Part shown: positions 10,915 to 21,386 of the stretch, one piece after another
How the letters are laid out: every line of letters begins with the position of its first letter
Numbering within the stretch: position 1 is the stretch's first letter
DNA from: Anastrepha obliqua
Taxonomy: Eukaryota > Arthropoda > Insecta > Diptera > Tephritidae
NCBI RefSeq assembly: GCF_027943255.1
Contig: NC_072892.1
Coordinates: 35,115,792-35,179,791 of the forward strand
Reading direction: 5' to 3'
Length of the DNA stretch: 64,000 nucleotides
Program-made: the position numbers and the translations under genes
The notes under the pieces: model-generated
What the model saw: the letters and a program-made list of their open reading frames with translations, nothing else
What the model was told of the DNA's origin: nothing
The model's database searches: none

Positions 10915-12890
10915 TTTAATCTACGAAAACCTACTGGGAATCCTAATACGAAACTTTTAGGTGGTACTGAGCACAGTGAAAAAATTCTAGGGAATGCTTT
11001 TCAAAAACATTTTAACTTAACACTTTAACAAAAAAACGTTAACAAAAATATAAAGTTAAAATAAAAAGAAATGTAAAATCCGCGGAAAGGTGTTTTACAA
11101 AAATGCTGAAACAAAATTTTCCCCAAAAATGTTTAACAAAAATATTAAATTTTTTCTACAAATTTTATAGTCTAAAAAAACCGCATTTCCCAACCGATTT
11201 TTCACTTTAAAAACTCTATATAATACCAAAATTTTATTTTGTCACTCTCTTTCCATCTTGTAAAGAATGGAATAAGGGATTCTCACTAAACAAGTTCGAC
11301 ACTACAGTCTATACGGATGGCAGTAAAATGGATTGTGGTGTTGGAGATGGTATACATATATTCTCATACACTTAAAATTGAAAGATCTGTGCGTCTCCTT
11401 AATGCTTGCAGCGTCTTTCAGGCGGAAGTACTGGCAATTGGGGAAGCTTTTAGGCTACTAATCGCAGATCCCTATTTTAAGGGCAATATCGCTATTCTTT
11501 CGGATAGCCAAGCTGCAATCCAGGCAATGGGTTTGGCTACAACAACCTCTAAAGTGGTGGAAAAAAGCAGGACTAGCCTTAGCACCTTGAGCAAAAACCA
11601 TAAAGTTACCGTAATCTGGGCCCCGGGACATCGGAGCATCGAAGGTAATGAAAAAGCGGATGAACTGGCAAGAAGGGGATCTGCCATGAATAACGCTCTT
11701 GCAGAATCGGTATTCACACCACTAGGTGCAGCCAAGAGTGCAATTTCCCTAAAATACCTCCGAATCGCAGATTGTAGATGGAGCCCAGACGAAATGTAAA
11801 ATTAGCAGAGCGTTATGGCCCACCTACAAGCTTAAGCAATCGTTAACATTGATAAACATGAAACGACGGGACGCCTGGAGACTAACGACAGTCATAACTG
11901 GCTTTTAATCTGTGGGATAACAAGCCGCCAAAATGGGCATCCCTCACAACACATACTGTCATAGTTGTAAACAACCGGAGGAAAAGGAAACAATTTCCTC
12001 TGCGAATGCCCTGCGCTGTGGATGGACAGAATGTTCACCCTGGGTAAACCGCTGTTCGGGAGTCTGGAACAGCTGTCTGGCTTAGATGTCAACAACCTGA
12101 TAAGGTTCCTGAACCGCACAGACTGGATATAGTCATGCTGTAAATAATGGGTAAACAAGTTGGTAACGAGGATGTGGCAACAAAGTGGAGCGGAAGCGCT
12201 AGTTGGATTCTGGAAGAATCACCACTTAAACCAACCAACCAACCGACCAACCAACCAAAATTTTCAACATTGAATAAATCGTGAATAATAATAATAAATT
12301 AATACTTTTTTTCCTACTATAAAACTTTCAGATATTCGTACTACTGAGCATAGTGAAGAATAAGAAAAAATCGGAGATCCGAGGGTGTTTTCCGAAAATG
12401 CAAAAAACAAAATTTTTCCCAAAAATTCTTAACAAATATATAAAAAAAATTCTAATTTTTTGATAAAAGCATCTTAAAACACAAAAAAACGAAACAAATT
12501 TCAGGTCTAAAATGTCCGAACCGATATTTCACATTAAAAACTCTATATAATACCAAAATTTTGAACATTGAATAAATCTCAAACTTATTAACTTTATCCT
12601 TCTATCCTACTATAAATCTTTCAGGTATTACTGAGCATGGTGAAGAAATATGTATGAAAAACTCTGAGGGAGGATATTTTTCAAATATTAAAATAAAAAC
12701 GCTCCCAAAATTATTAAACAAAAAAGATTTCGGATCAAAAATTATATTTTATCTTAAAGAAATGAAAATAAATAAAAAATGTCTAAAAGAACCAAATTTC
12801 CGAACCAATATTTCACTTTTAAAAATTCTATATAATATGAAAATTTTCAACTTGAATAAATTTCTAAATTATTAAGTTTTTCACAAAATT
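10915..12890. repeat. Three diverged units of a ~290-bp AT-rich tandem repeat
   Basis: The string TACTGAGCA(C/T)(A/G)GTGAA recurs near 10966, 12341 and 12628. AAAAACTCTATATAATACCA recurs at 11208 and 12535, with a variant near 12820. In each unit the two motifs are separated by about 200-240 bp. Units 2 and 3 are about 290 bp apart; unit 1 is separated from them by the retrotransposon at 11236-12256. The apparent 73-aa frame at 12654-12875 is just the third unit. Confidence 0.7.
11236..12256 (+). mobile_element. 5'-truncated non-LTR retrotransposon with RNase H domain
   Basis: The reading 11290-11796 is an RNase H domain with all four expected acidic positions: VYTDGSKMD, FQAEVLAI, LSDSQAAIQ, and HRSIEGNEKADELARRG. 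It ends at a stop and is followed by a decayed CCHC-like tail (CHSCKQPEEKE, about 11962) and a (CCAA)n tail at 12230-12256. AAAATTTT is present on both sides (11228-11235 and 12257-12264), consistent with a target-site duplication. The element is therefore a 5'-truncated insertion into the ~290-bp tandem repeat. R1/LOA/I-type group. Confidence 0.82.
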
Positions 12891-12894
12891 TATC

Positions 12895-13272
12895 CTCCTT
12901 ATTACTTTTAAGGCTACAAACAAACTAATTTTCAGAAGAATGTACGACAATACTCCAAATACTTGGACGGTTGGTTTCTGTTGATGTAGTGGCTGTTCCT
13001 GAATGGCTTCGGGTTGCTCTACACCGCAAATACGACACGTTTGCTTATTAACGTAACCATTAAGCCAAAATTGGACCTCATCGCTCATCATCATGAGTTG
13101 GCATAGCCGCTTTTCACAGAGCGAAGATTGTCGTAAGCGTTAACGATTTGTAAGCTTAGTTGAGGCATCAGTCTTTCCATGATGAAATGTTAATAAATGC
13201 TTTATTTAGATTGACAGAAGTCACGCCTATCACCTATTGGTACAAAGTACCTCCAATCTGATCACACATTAT
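12895..13272 (-). mobile_element. DD41D mariner-like element, internally deleted
   Basis: On the minus strand, the end TGTGTGATCAGATTGGAGG (13268 down) is followed by an ATG near 13180 with the N-terminal start MERLMPQLSLQIVN. The sequence jumps after about 25 residues to MMMSDEVQFWLNGYVNKQTC (13094 down), the block containing the first catalytic Asp, and then decays. The second and third Asp blocks are absent. Confidence 0.75.
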
Positions 13273-14505
13273 ATGCATATATGTATGTAGATAAATAAGT
13301 ATATACATAAATCTGTCCGACGACATTTGAGAGTTATTTTATTTCTTACTAGCCGCGAACTAACTAAATTTATACCTACCGCGATGACTAGCCAGAAAAT
13401 ATTATTCGACATTATGTATAAAATATGTATGTATGTATGTACATGACATTAAATTAAACCCCTTATGTACATATGTACATACATGCCAACATTATATTTT
13501 ACAATCATATAATATTGTTGTCCATCATTTTTGTGGGCGTCTCAGGGACATTTTGCGGCTTAAGTGTGAACACATGGAAGCATCGTGGATTCAAAATAAT
13601 TGCATTGCTTTGGGCATCTGGTCACGCAAACAAAATAAAACAAACACACAACAACTTACCCATAAGTGCCAATGCAAAACAACACTTAAAAATAGCCACA
13701 CTCATGCGCTCACACAATCACACATTTACGAGTAAAGGGCATTGCGTCTAACCGCTCTCAGATGACTTTTATAATCTCTTTTCTTCCCCCCATTTTTCAA
13801 AACGCATTTGGAAGGCGTACACAATGTTTATTGGCAATATTTGTCAACTATCTGGCGTTGTTACGAGTCGTCAACCCGTTCGCTTCACTGCCGAGCATTG
13901 TTGGCATTTCTCCGCAGCTGTGTTGGTACAACGATAGAGTGCCTGGTGAATGGTTAAACTGAGGTAGCCGCTGAATTCTAATTTGTTAAGCTACCTACAA
14001 AGTCGTGGTAACTTTTTCAAAGTATGCGATGATAATTTCTCACATATTCACCTCTAAAATAAGTACACATAGGCCGCATATAATTAACATATGTGGATTT
14101 ATACGTGTAATATACATACATATGTATGTGTGGTTGTATGTCTTCATATTGGTACGCACACGTGAGCTCAAAGGTGTTTACAACGCTACACCCACAAATT
14201 GCTCCTACACGACACTGGTGAGCTCTTTAGATGCTGAGGGGCTTGTCTTGACAACAATATGCAGTTGTTCAGTTAGTTTTTTTTTTTAATGTAAGCATTA
14301 AAATAATGAGTTGTTTTGGCGATATATATAGGCACTGCAGTTAAATTTTTTCACTTATATGGAACTGTTGTTAGCGGAAAAGAGATATAATAAATATCAC
14401 AATCCGAAAGTACTCAGTGTTTTCTCAAGGCTAGAACAAAAATGACTGTTTTTCTAAGCACTTTTGTAATTTTTCAGAAGGATAATATAACCACTTATTT
14501 GAGGC
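13273..14505. other. Spacer with CATA microsatellites
   Basis: ATGTATGTATGTACATGACA and ATGTACATATGTACATACAT occur at 13427-13485, with other CA-rich stretches. The overlapping frames at 13433-13751 and 13762-13962 show no recognisable domain and I do not call them genes. Confidence 0.5.
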
Positions 14506-14716
14506 TCAGTTGTCTTGCAGGGTAAGTTCGCTTTCATACCAACCGTCCCAATTAGCAGCATCCCCACCCCCGCTGCGCTCGATAATCATGCGGCTAACCG
14601 GGATTAAACACTCACGAATTTTCACTAGAAATCTGACACACATATGACGGCGGCGCATGGATGTGAATATGGTATTACCACGGACACTGATTGCTTGAAT
14701 TGCAACATGCAACATA
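14506..14716 (-). CDS. Candidate terminal exon of an unrecognised gene
   Basis: On the minus strand, a good acceptor (GTTTGGCGAACACAG) at 14717 is followed by an open frame to a TGA at 14506. The protein would begin (X)MLHVAIQAISVRGNTIFTSM, then RRRHMCVRF, and end WDGWYESELTLQDN. The stretch is about 50% GC against 25-35% around it, and the third positions look protein-coding (CGC CGC CGT, GGT GGT choices). I do not recognise the product. It could instead be an old repeat whose coding origin I cannot see. No upstream exon was found by eye. Confidence 0.3.
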
Positions 14717-14740
14717 CTGTGTTCGCCAAACAAAAACAAA

Positions 14741-15134
14741 AATATTAAAATATGAATTGTTTGTTTTTCTTTATAAAATTTCGCTACACAAGCAAATTTT
14801 ATGGTTAAACGTTGTGTGACGCTACACTACGCGACGCTTCCCACTTTGCTCACCGTATTCCTACGACTAACGACAAGCGCGTATGTCCGCCTACCACCCG
14901 GGAAAAGAATCTAAAAAATGCCCGTTTTCGTTTTTATCATCATCGCAACTAAGTAAGTTACGACAGAGCGAACACAACATAACGAACAGAAATTAAAATT
15001 ACTAATAAAAATTCTAAAACAAAAACCGCAATAACAAATTCCTGATTAAAACTTATCACAAAAGTTTCATATCACCTTTGGAAAAGTAAACATACATACA
15101 CACCCATGCAAACCAATACTAGTCTAACATTTAG
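14741..15134. other. Gap between two exon candidates
   Basis: A GC-richer patch at about 14815-14900 can be read plus-strand as LHYATLPTLLTVFLRLTTSA before a stop, but nothing supports it as a gene. The rest is AT-rich. Confidence 0.4.
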
Positions 15135-15349
15135 CGCCATTCCAATCAGACGTACATATCATTGGTTCAGCCGATAGTCGTTGGCCTATTGACCAAGCGG
15201 GCCCAGGAAGATATCACTTGTCGGAAGCCCTGATACTGGCTCATCGTCGTGATATGAGCTCTCAATGCCCAGACAAGCCGTCTCCGCCGCCCAGCGATAA
15301 AGCCTTTGGCTGGCTAAGCGATTGCACTAATTTCAACCGTCATCTATGA
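15135..15349 (+). CDS. Candidate exon of an unrecognised gene
   Basis: A possible acceptor (CTAACATTTAG) precedes 15135. From there one frame is open to a TGA at 15347-15349: PFQSDVHIIGSADSRWPIDQ, then AGPGRYHLSEALILAHRRDM, and a Pro/Ser-rich end with SPPPSDKAFGWLSDC. The amino-acid mix and codon use look like real protein, and GC is well above the flanks. There is no ATG, so it would have to be a terminal exon. The opposite strand is also partly open over the same bases, so strand is not certain. I do not recognise the family. Confidence 0.35.
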
Positions 15350-16242
15350 AATGTGTGCATGTGTGTGCGCTTATATGTTGTCATTCTCCGATTTCGATTT
15401 TCATGACTATCCTTATCGTCTTGGTATCCTTATCAGAGTACACTGGCGCTTGTCATACATATTTATATGTACTATCGTATGTGCTTGCAGTTGAATTTTG
15501 ACTCAAGTTGGAGGTGTGGGCACCTAAACCAGATTATCACTATCAGAACTTGTTTGCGCAGAGGCTCGATTCGAATGGAATCAAATCGAGAGTTCTTTGC
15601 TCTCAATGCTTATGCAAATACTGTAGGTATGTAAATAATAATTGGTATTTAGTTTAACATTTTATCAGTAAATATTTAAGAACAAACTTTTCTTTCAGTT
15701 AAAGGTGAGGCAAATATAAATTTGTTAAGAATTTTCCAAAAACATGAACGCGCAAGGTCTGTAATTTCGAATTAGAGGAAAGCCGTCGGCTACTTGTAGA
15801 AATCCTTACTTTTCTTCAAAGCGATTTTATGCGAGTTCAGTTAGGTGTTCGTCCTTCAACAGGTAGTGACAAGTTTCCAATGCGTTTTAGATAGATTTGA
15901 GGTTTACACCTCGACCTCATAGCCTTTTGTGCACTCTACTCATCACAGTACCTCATCCAAGCCTAGTTCCCTTATAAAACTGAAGATAGAGCTGGAGATG
16001 TCTCAACGTTTTCTGCGCTATAGCACCATATTTAAGGAGTCTCCGGGAATCGGTCGCAGAAATGACAAGAGTCAGTGGACCACATCCCAATCATTTGCAG
16101 ATGGCTGCGCAGCGGTTGTAAGAGTTATGAGTTTTCTAAACCTCTTTTTTTTTGGGACTGTATAGCTTTAAGGCTATCAAGTACAACAAGAGGTTACGAA
16201 TTTTAAATTGAAATAAAACAACTGAAATCCAAATTGATTGGA
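15350..16242. other. Spacer
   Basis: No recognisable gene or repeat. The only sizeable frame, 15929-16165, has no recognisable domain. Confidence 0.45.
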
Positions 16243-17278
16243 CGGGCAACCTTTATTACCTTTATGTAGAACCATTCATGAAAATTAATTTTTAAAGGTA
16301 ATCGCTTTCAAAGGTTGGTCGCAACTGCACCGTAATTCAGCCATCCATAAACATCAATTTTGAATGACTCGCGACTCGCCGGAGGACTTCGGTTGGTATC
16401 TCGCGAATAACTTTAGTAATGTTGACTTCCAAAGTGCTGTGGATATCACGGGCTTCAATTTCCGGCATCCAAAAACTGTTTATTATGGCGCGATAGCGTT
16501 CGCCATTTATTGTTACATTGGCGTCAGCCACATCTTTGAAGAAATATGGGCCGATGATACCTCCAATCCATAGGACGCACCAAACGGTTATTTTCAATCG
16601 ATGTAGTAGCTATTATTGAACGGCTTCGGGTTACTCTTCAGCCCAAATACGGCAATTGTGTTATTGACGTAGCCATTAAGTCAAAAAATGAACCTCATCG
16701 CTGAACAAAACTCAGGTCCCAGAATGCGGATCTTCGGCGAGTTTTTCAAGAGACCAACTACTGAAATTATGAGACTCTGGAAGATTGGCCAGCTTCAAAT
16801 CTTGGACTAACTGTATTTTATACACTTTCAAATCAAAATCTTTGTGTAAAATCGCGCCAGTAGTGCCATAAGATAGGCCAAGTTGTTGAGATCAGCGCCA
16901 AATCGATTCTTCCGGGTCTTCGGCAAAACTCTCATTCACAGCCGCAATATTCTCTTCACTTCGGCCTATATGTGGTCTAATCGATCGATTATCATCCGCT
17001 TATGTAAAACTATTTTCAATTTTGTCGATGGTTTGTCGAATAGTGCGTTTGGTAGGACGGTTACGTACAGTATAAATTGGCCTGATTGCGAGATGAACAC
17101 TTTTCACAGAGCGTCGATTTTCGTAATACAATTGTACGATTTCTGACCGTTGTTGGGCCGTAAGTCTTTCCATGATGAAATGTCAATGAATACTGAAAGA
17201 AATATGTATTGTATGTATGTGTGATCTGTCAAACAAATCCTATTGGAAAAAGTATATCCAATCTGATCACCCATTACT
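16243..17278 (-). mobile_element. DD41D mariner-like element lacking the 2nd and 3rd Asp
   Basis: Minus-strand copy. The right end is TGGGTGATCAGATTGGATA (17274 down). The transposase ATG is near 17174, with MERLTAQQRSEIVQL-type start and a diverged N-terminal half. The FSDE-type block near 16700 is degraded, then KITVWCVLWIGGIIGPYFFK and VTINGERYRAIINSFWMPEI (16597-16440) are well kept. The sequence then jumps from MPEIEARDIHST straight to a C-terminal EVNITKVIREIPTEVLRRV, so the stretch holding the second and third catalytic Asp is deleted. Confidence 0.8.
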
Positions 17279-17286
17279 ACAAGTAC

Positions 17287-18540
17287 CAGTACCATAGATA
17301 CCTATGAAATGAGTATTTCAGCTATTAGTCCATAGATGTCGCTAGGAGTATTTTTAAACCTTCCCAAATGTCTTGTTTTTTTCGTCTGTCATCTGTCAAC
17401 AATATTCAGTTCATTGTTTGTTACGTTTCATACAGCAATGCATTTGTGTCGCTCTTAAAAATGTCGAATTTCGTGCCTTCAAACTACGATTTGCGGACAT
17501 CGTTGATTTTCTGTTATCAATTGAAGAAAAACGCTTCTCAAGCTCCTCAAATGCTTATAGAAGCTTATGATGGACATGCTCTAAGTAGAGCTCAGTGCTT
17601 CAGGTGGTTTGAAAAATTCCGAAGGGCGATTTTAGCGTGGAGAACGAGGACGGTGGCCGGCCACCGAAAAAGTTTGAGGACGCCGAATTGCAAGCATTGT
17701 TGGATGAAGATGATGGTCAAACGCAAGAAATGATGGCAGAGCAGTTGGGAGCGACCCAAAAAACCATTTCCAAACGTTTGAGAGACATGGGCATGATTTT
17801 AAAGGTCGGAAGATGGGTGCCGCATAAACTGACTAAAAGGCAGCAAGAGAACCGAAAAACCACTTGAGAAATGCTACTCTCCCGATTCAAAAGAAAGTCT
17901 TTTTTGCATCGAATCGTTACGGGTGATGAAAAATGGGTGTATTTCTCCAATCCCAAGCGTAAACGATCGTATGGTCCGCCCGGCCACAAGCCAAAAACAA
18001 CGGCCTAACCAAATCGCTTCGGCCGCAAGGCAATGCTGGGTGTTTTCTGGGATCAGCGTGGTATGATTTGGTACGAGCTATTAAAACCAGGTGAGCCAGT
18101 TGACGATGCACGCTACCAGCGACAATTGGCCGATTTGAACTGCGCTATACACTGAAAACGCCCAGAATATGCCGATCGGCGTCACAAAGTACATTGAACA
18201 AGAGCGACCAGGGAATTGTTGGAGACGTACAATTGGCAACCGCTGGTGCATGCGGCTTACTCACCAGACTTGGCGCCTTCCGATTATCATTTGTTTGCAT
18301 CGATGGGCCACGCACTTTCCGAGCAGCACTTCAATTCTCACGAAGAAGCCAAAAAATAGCTCGATGATTGGTTTGCGGCCAAAGAAGGCCTTTTTTTTGG
18401 CGCGGCATCCACAAATTTCCTGAGAGATGGGAAAAATGTGTCACTAGCGATGGCTTGAAGATTAAATTTGTAACCATTTTTTGTTAATAAACGTTTGAAA
18501 TTGCAAAAAAAAAGTCTCATTTCAGAGGTATCAACCTGAC
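17287..18540 (+). mobile_element. mariner, mauritiana subfamily (Mos1-like), pseudogenised
   Basis: The transposase starts at 17461 with MSNFVPSNYDLRTSLIFCYQ, continues QMLIEAYDGHALSRAQCFRW, and after a frameshift near 17635 gives AELQALLDEDDGQTQEMMAE and VGRWVPHKLTKRQQENRKTT. It then has TGDEKWVYFSNPKRK (first Asp present) and, after more shifts, remains of the C-terminal half (LPSDYHLFASMGHAL-like, about 18270). The match to the Mos1 type is close. The ends resemble each other: GATACCTATGAAATGAG at 17297 and an inverted GATACCTCTGAAATGAG at 18511-18527. Several frameshifts and stops make it inactive. Confidence 0.85.
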
Positions 18541-18647
18541 TATTCCAAGGCTTTTGATTAGGCCTCTCATAAAATAATATAGCCCTCTGATTTACTTAAG
18601 CTTATTGCGTATTACATTCCACCTTCCTATCTTGGACAAAAATAAAT

Positions 18648-18860
18648 AATTGGTGCGTACACTTCAGTTAGGTGTTTGGCAGAGCTCTGTAGCTCCTCCT
18701 CCTATTTGTGGCGTGCGTCTTGAAGTTGTTCCACAAATGGAGGGACCCGCAGTTTTAAGCCGACTTCAAACGGCAGATCGTTTTTTGTGAGGAGCTTTTT
18801 CATGGCAAAAATACACTCGGAAGCTTGGCATTTCCTGCTCGAGTTTTCGAACCCGGACAA
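18648..18860 (-). repeat. tRNA-derived SINE, inverted, head degraded
   Basis: The 3' end AATTGGTGCGTACACTTC is followed by the typical body. The head ends in a diverged TCGAACCCGGAC, so box B is only partly kept. A short GCTCTGTA duplication lies in the 3' part. Confidence 0.8.
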
Positions 18861-18894
18861 TACCGAAAGGCAGTGAGGCACCAATCCAGGTAAC

Positions 18895-19899
18895 CTCTAG
18901 ATTTTAAAAAAGATGGAATATTTGAATGTAGGCATTTGTAAGTACTCGCATTTAGTTCATAGCAAATCTAGTGAACATTTATGTATGTACACACTTTTTT
19001 ACTTAGGCACTTACTTATGTACATATGTATGTATATGCCTGCATGAAATGTATAAAAATGTTATGTGGATGTACATATTTTTGTTCAGCTCATGTAGGCT
19101 TTTTAGTCTTTATATGTGATATTTATATGTATATATATACATGCAAATGTATGTATGTTTGTATGTACTTACTTTATTTCGCCACATGCGCTTAATTCTC
19201 ATTTATTTTTTACAAATAAAATACGTAGCTTGTTTTGGCTTAGTTGCCATACAAAATCATGGAGAACTGCAAAACATCATCCATTTTGTTTTAATTGTTT
19301 TTTTTTTTTTTTTCATTTTATTATTTATTTGTTTTAATTTTATGTAGGGCGTTGGTGTCAAGAAGCAAACAACAACGAATAAAAATATGAACTCGTGTAC
19401 AAATTAAAAATATAAAATATGTACTATATTTATGTATAATATATGTATGTATGTGTATGTAGGTATGTATGTGCATACATTTTAGTGGACGTATGTACAG
19501 TCAGCACAAAAACCCGCTTTGGAAAGTATTTAATAAGTATTAATTATTAAGAAATTTGTTAGCTGCAGTGCTACATACGGCGAGTATTTAAAATGAGGAA
19601 TTGCTTTGTAGAATAAAAAATAAAATTCTCATTATATTATAAATTTCTTATTTTTACATAGGAGTCAAGTAGCTTCTCGTTTAGATTTTGCTGTAAAAAA
19701 ATTTACTTAGACCGAATATACGCGTAGTTTGAACTCATCTTCTGTTTGACTGAAACTGTTTAGGGAACTAGGAAACTGTAAATCGAATATATATAATCAA
19801 TACCGAATAATATATATATATATATATATTGAATTATTTCCCACAAATTTACTTCCATAATATTTGGGTTTGTACTTCAAAACAAAGCTGTCCTTAATA
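18895..19899. other. AT-rich spacer with microsatellites
   Basis: It holds ATGTACATATGTATGTATAT (about 19018), TATGTATGTATGTGTATGTA (19442) and a TA run at 19809-19830. A T17 run lies at 19298-19314. No gene is recognisable; the frames at 18913-19347 are translated microsatellite. Confidence 0.55.
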
Positions 19900-19911
19900 C
19901 CAAGTCACCAT

Positions 19912-21183
19912 TGAAATTGAAAAAATTGAAATTTGAAAAGTTCGAGCCAAGGAGCACCAGAAGATTTGGGGCTCCTAAAACACTCAGGCTAAAACGCCCA
20001 TTGTATTTAAAGCACTGGAAAGTAGGTAGATAGTCAAGGAGGGAAAAAGAAAAGTATCAGAGAAAGAGATAGGAAAGAATAGAGACAGAGATAGAGATAG
20101 TTAGTCCTATGAGAATTTTCCAGATTCTTTGGCAAATCTGTAAATATCCTCCAATTTTAAAGAACGAATGATACTCATTCTCATGACTTCGGAACCCAAA
20201 ATTCGTAGTCGTGCTCTAGCAAAGGCAGGACGCTCTCAGCGAAAGTGCTCAATGCTATCCGCCTCCTCCAAGCATGACAGGCACACTGAGTCCTCAATGA
20301 TTCCAATGGTGGTCATATGCTGACCCTATGGGTTGTGTCCTGTAATGATACCGACCATCAACCGATCGCGTTTCCTTCTAAGTTTTAGTAGAAAGTCTGA
20401 CAGTTTTCTATTCGGACTTGTCACAAAACACTTTGCAGTTCTGCAGCGTTGTAGACCGATCCATCGCTCTTTATGTAGATTGCCTACATAATCGCTGATC
20501 CAATTCAATGCAATGGAAATCTGACATCAAATTTCCTTCCAAATGAAACTGTGGGTATCGGGTCGTCGTTAGGTGCGAAAAACAGTGGATACTGCTCCGA
20601 TAGCAATTTAAATATTTCTTTGTGTCCCGAAGTTCCGTCTTCGTGCCAGAAACCATATTTATGGAGTCTACACATTGCTTTTATTGCTTCCTGGTGTATC
20701 TTAAGATCCAGGGGGAGCAAATCAAGCGTAGCATTTAGGGCATCACCAGAGGTTGTACTCATGGCAGCCGTGATGCATAAACATACACTTCTTTGCAGCC
20801 TGTATAGTTCCGGGGTTGTTGACTTAACCATGCTCCGTCGCCACCAGACCACAGAAGCGTAAGTGATGATTGGTCTGATAAGTGCTGTGTATATCCATAC
20901 GACCACAGCAGGTTTCAGACCCCAGGTTTTACCAAAGGCTCTACGGCATTGCTGAAAAATCCTCAATGCGCGATTCACCTTCCGTAAAACGTGTGTCTCC
21001 CAAGTCAGCTTCTTATCCAAGATTACTCCTAGATATTTAACTTCATCGGAAAGACCAAGTGTCACACGTTTCAGTGTTGGAAGACTGAGTCCATCCAATT
21101 TCCGTTTTCTCGTAAACAAGACTATGTTTGTTTTGTTCGGATTAACGGAAAGACCTTGTCTCATGCATCAGTCAACGATTTTG
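19912..21183 (-). mobile_element. 5'-truncated R1/LOA-type non-LTR retrotransposon with 12-bp target duplication
   Basis: The minus-strand frame 21164-20505 runs through the end of the RT thumb and connector: GLSVNPNKTNIVLFTRKRK, DEVKYLGVILDKKLTWETHV, WIYTALIRPIITYASVVWWR, LQRSVCLCITAAMSTTSGDA. The RNase H domain expected next is missing. At about 20505 the sequence jumps to the C-terminal tail (DRLMVGIITGHNPIG, then CLSCLEEADSIEHF) down to about 20170 and a 3' leader to 19912. CCAAGTCACCAT is present exactly at 19900-19911 and 21184-21195, a 12-bp target duplication. The element is truncated at its 5' end, which is usual for these retrotransposons. Confidence 0.88.
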
Positions 21184-21386
21184 CCAAGTCACCATAGTTT
21201 AACCCCCAATCAGGTCACTTGAAAAGTGGAAAAAGTTCAGCCTTTTAAAAATTCAGAAAATCTGATGATGGATAGTGAAAATCTTGCAAAAAGTCGTAAT
21301 AGTTTATTCCGATTTTTAAAGCATGTACACATTACTTTATAAAACATATGTACTTGCCTTAGCCATAAGATTTCTTCTCATACATA

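Noticed and set aside
13433..13751. Two overlapping ~95-aa frames with a hydrophobic start
   Set aside because: Frames overlap in different phases, begin in a microsatellite and lack recognisable motifs.
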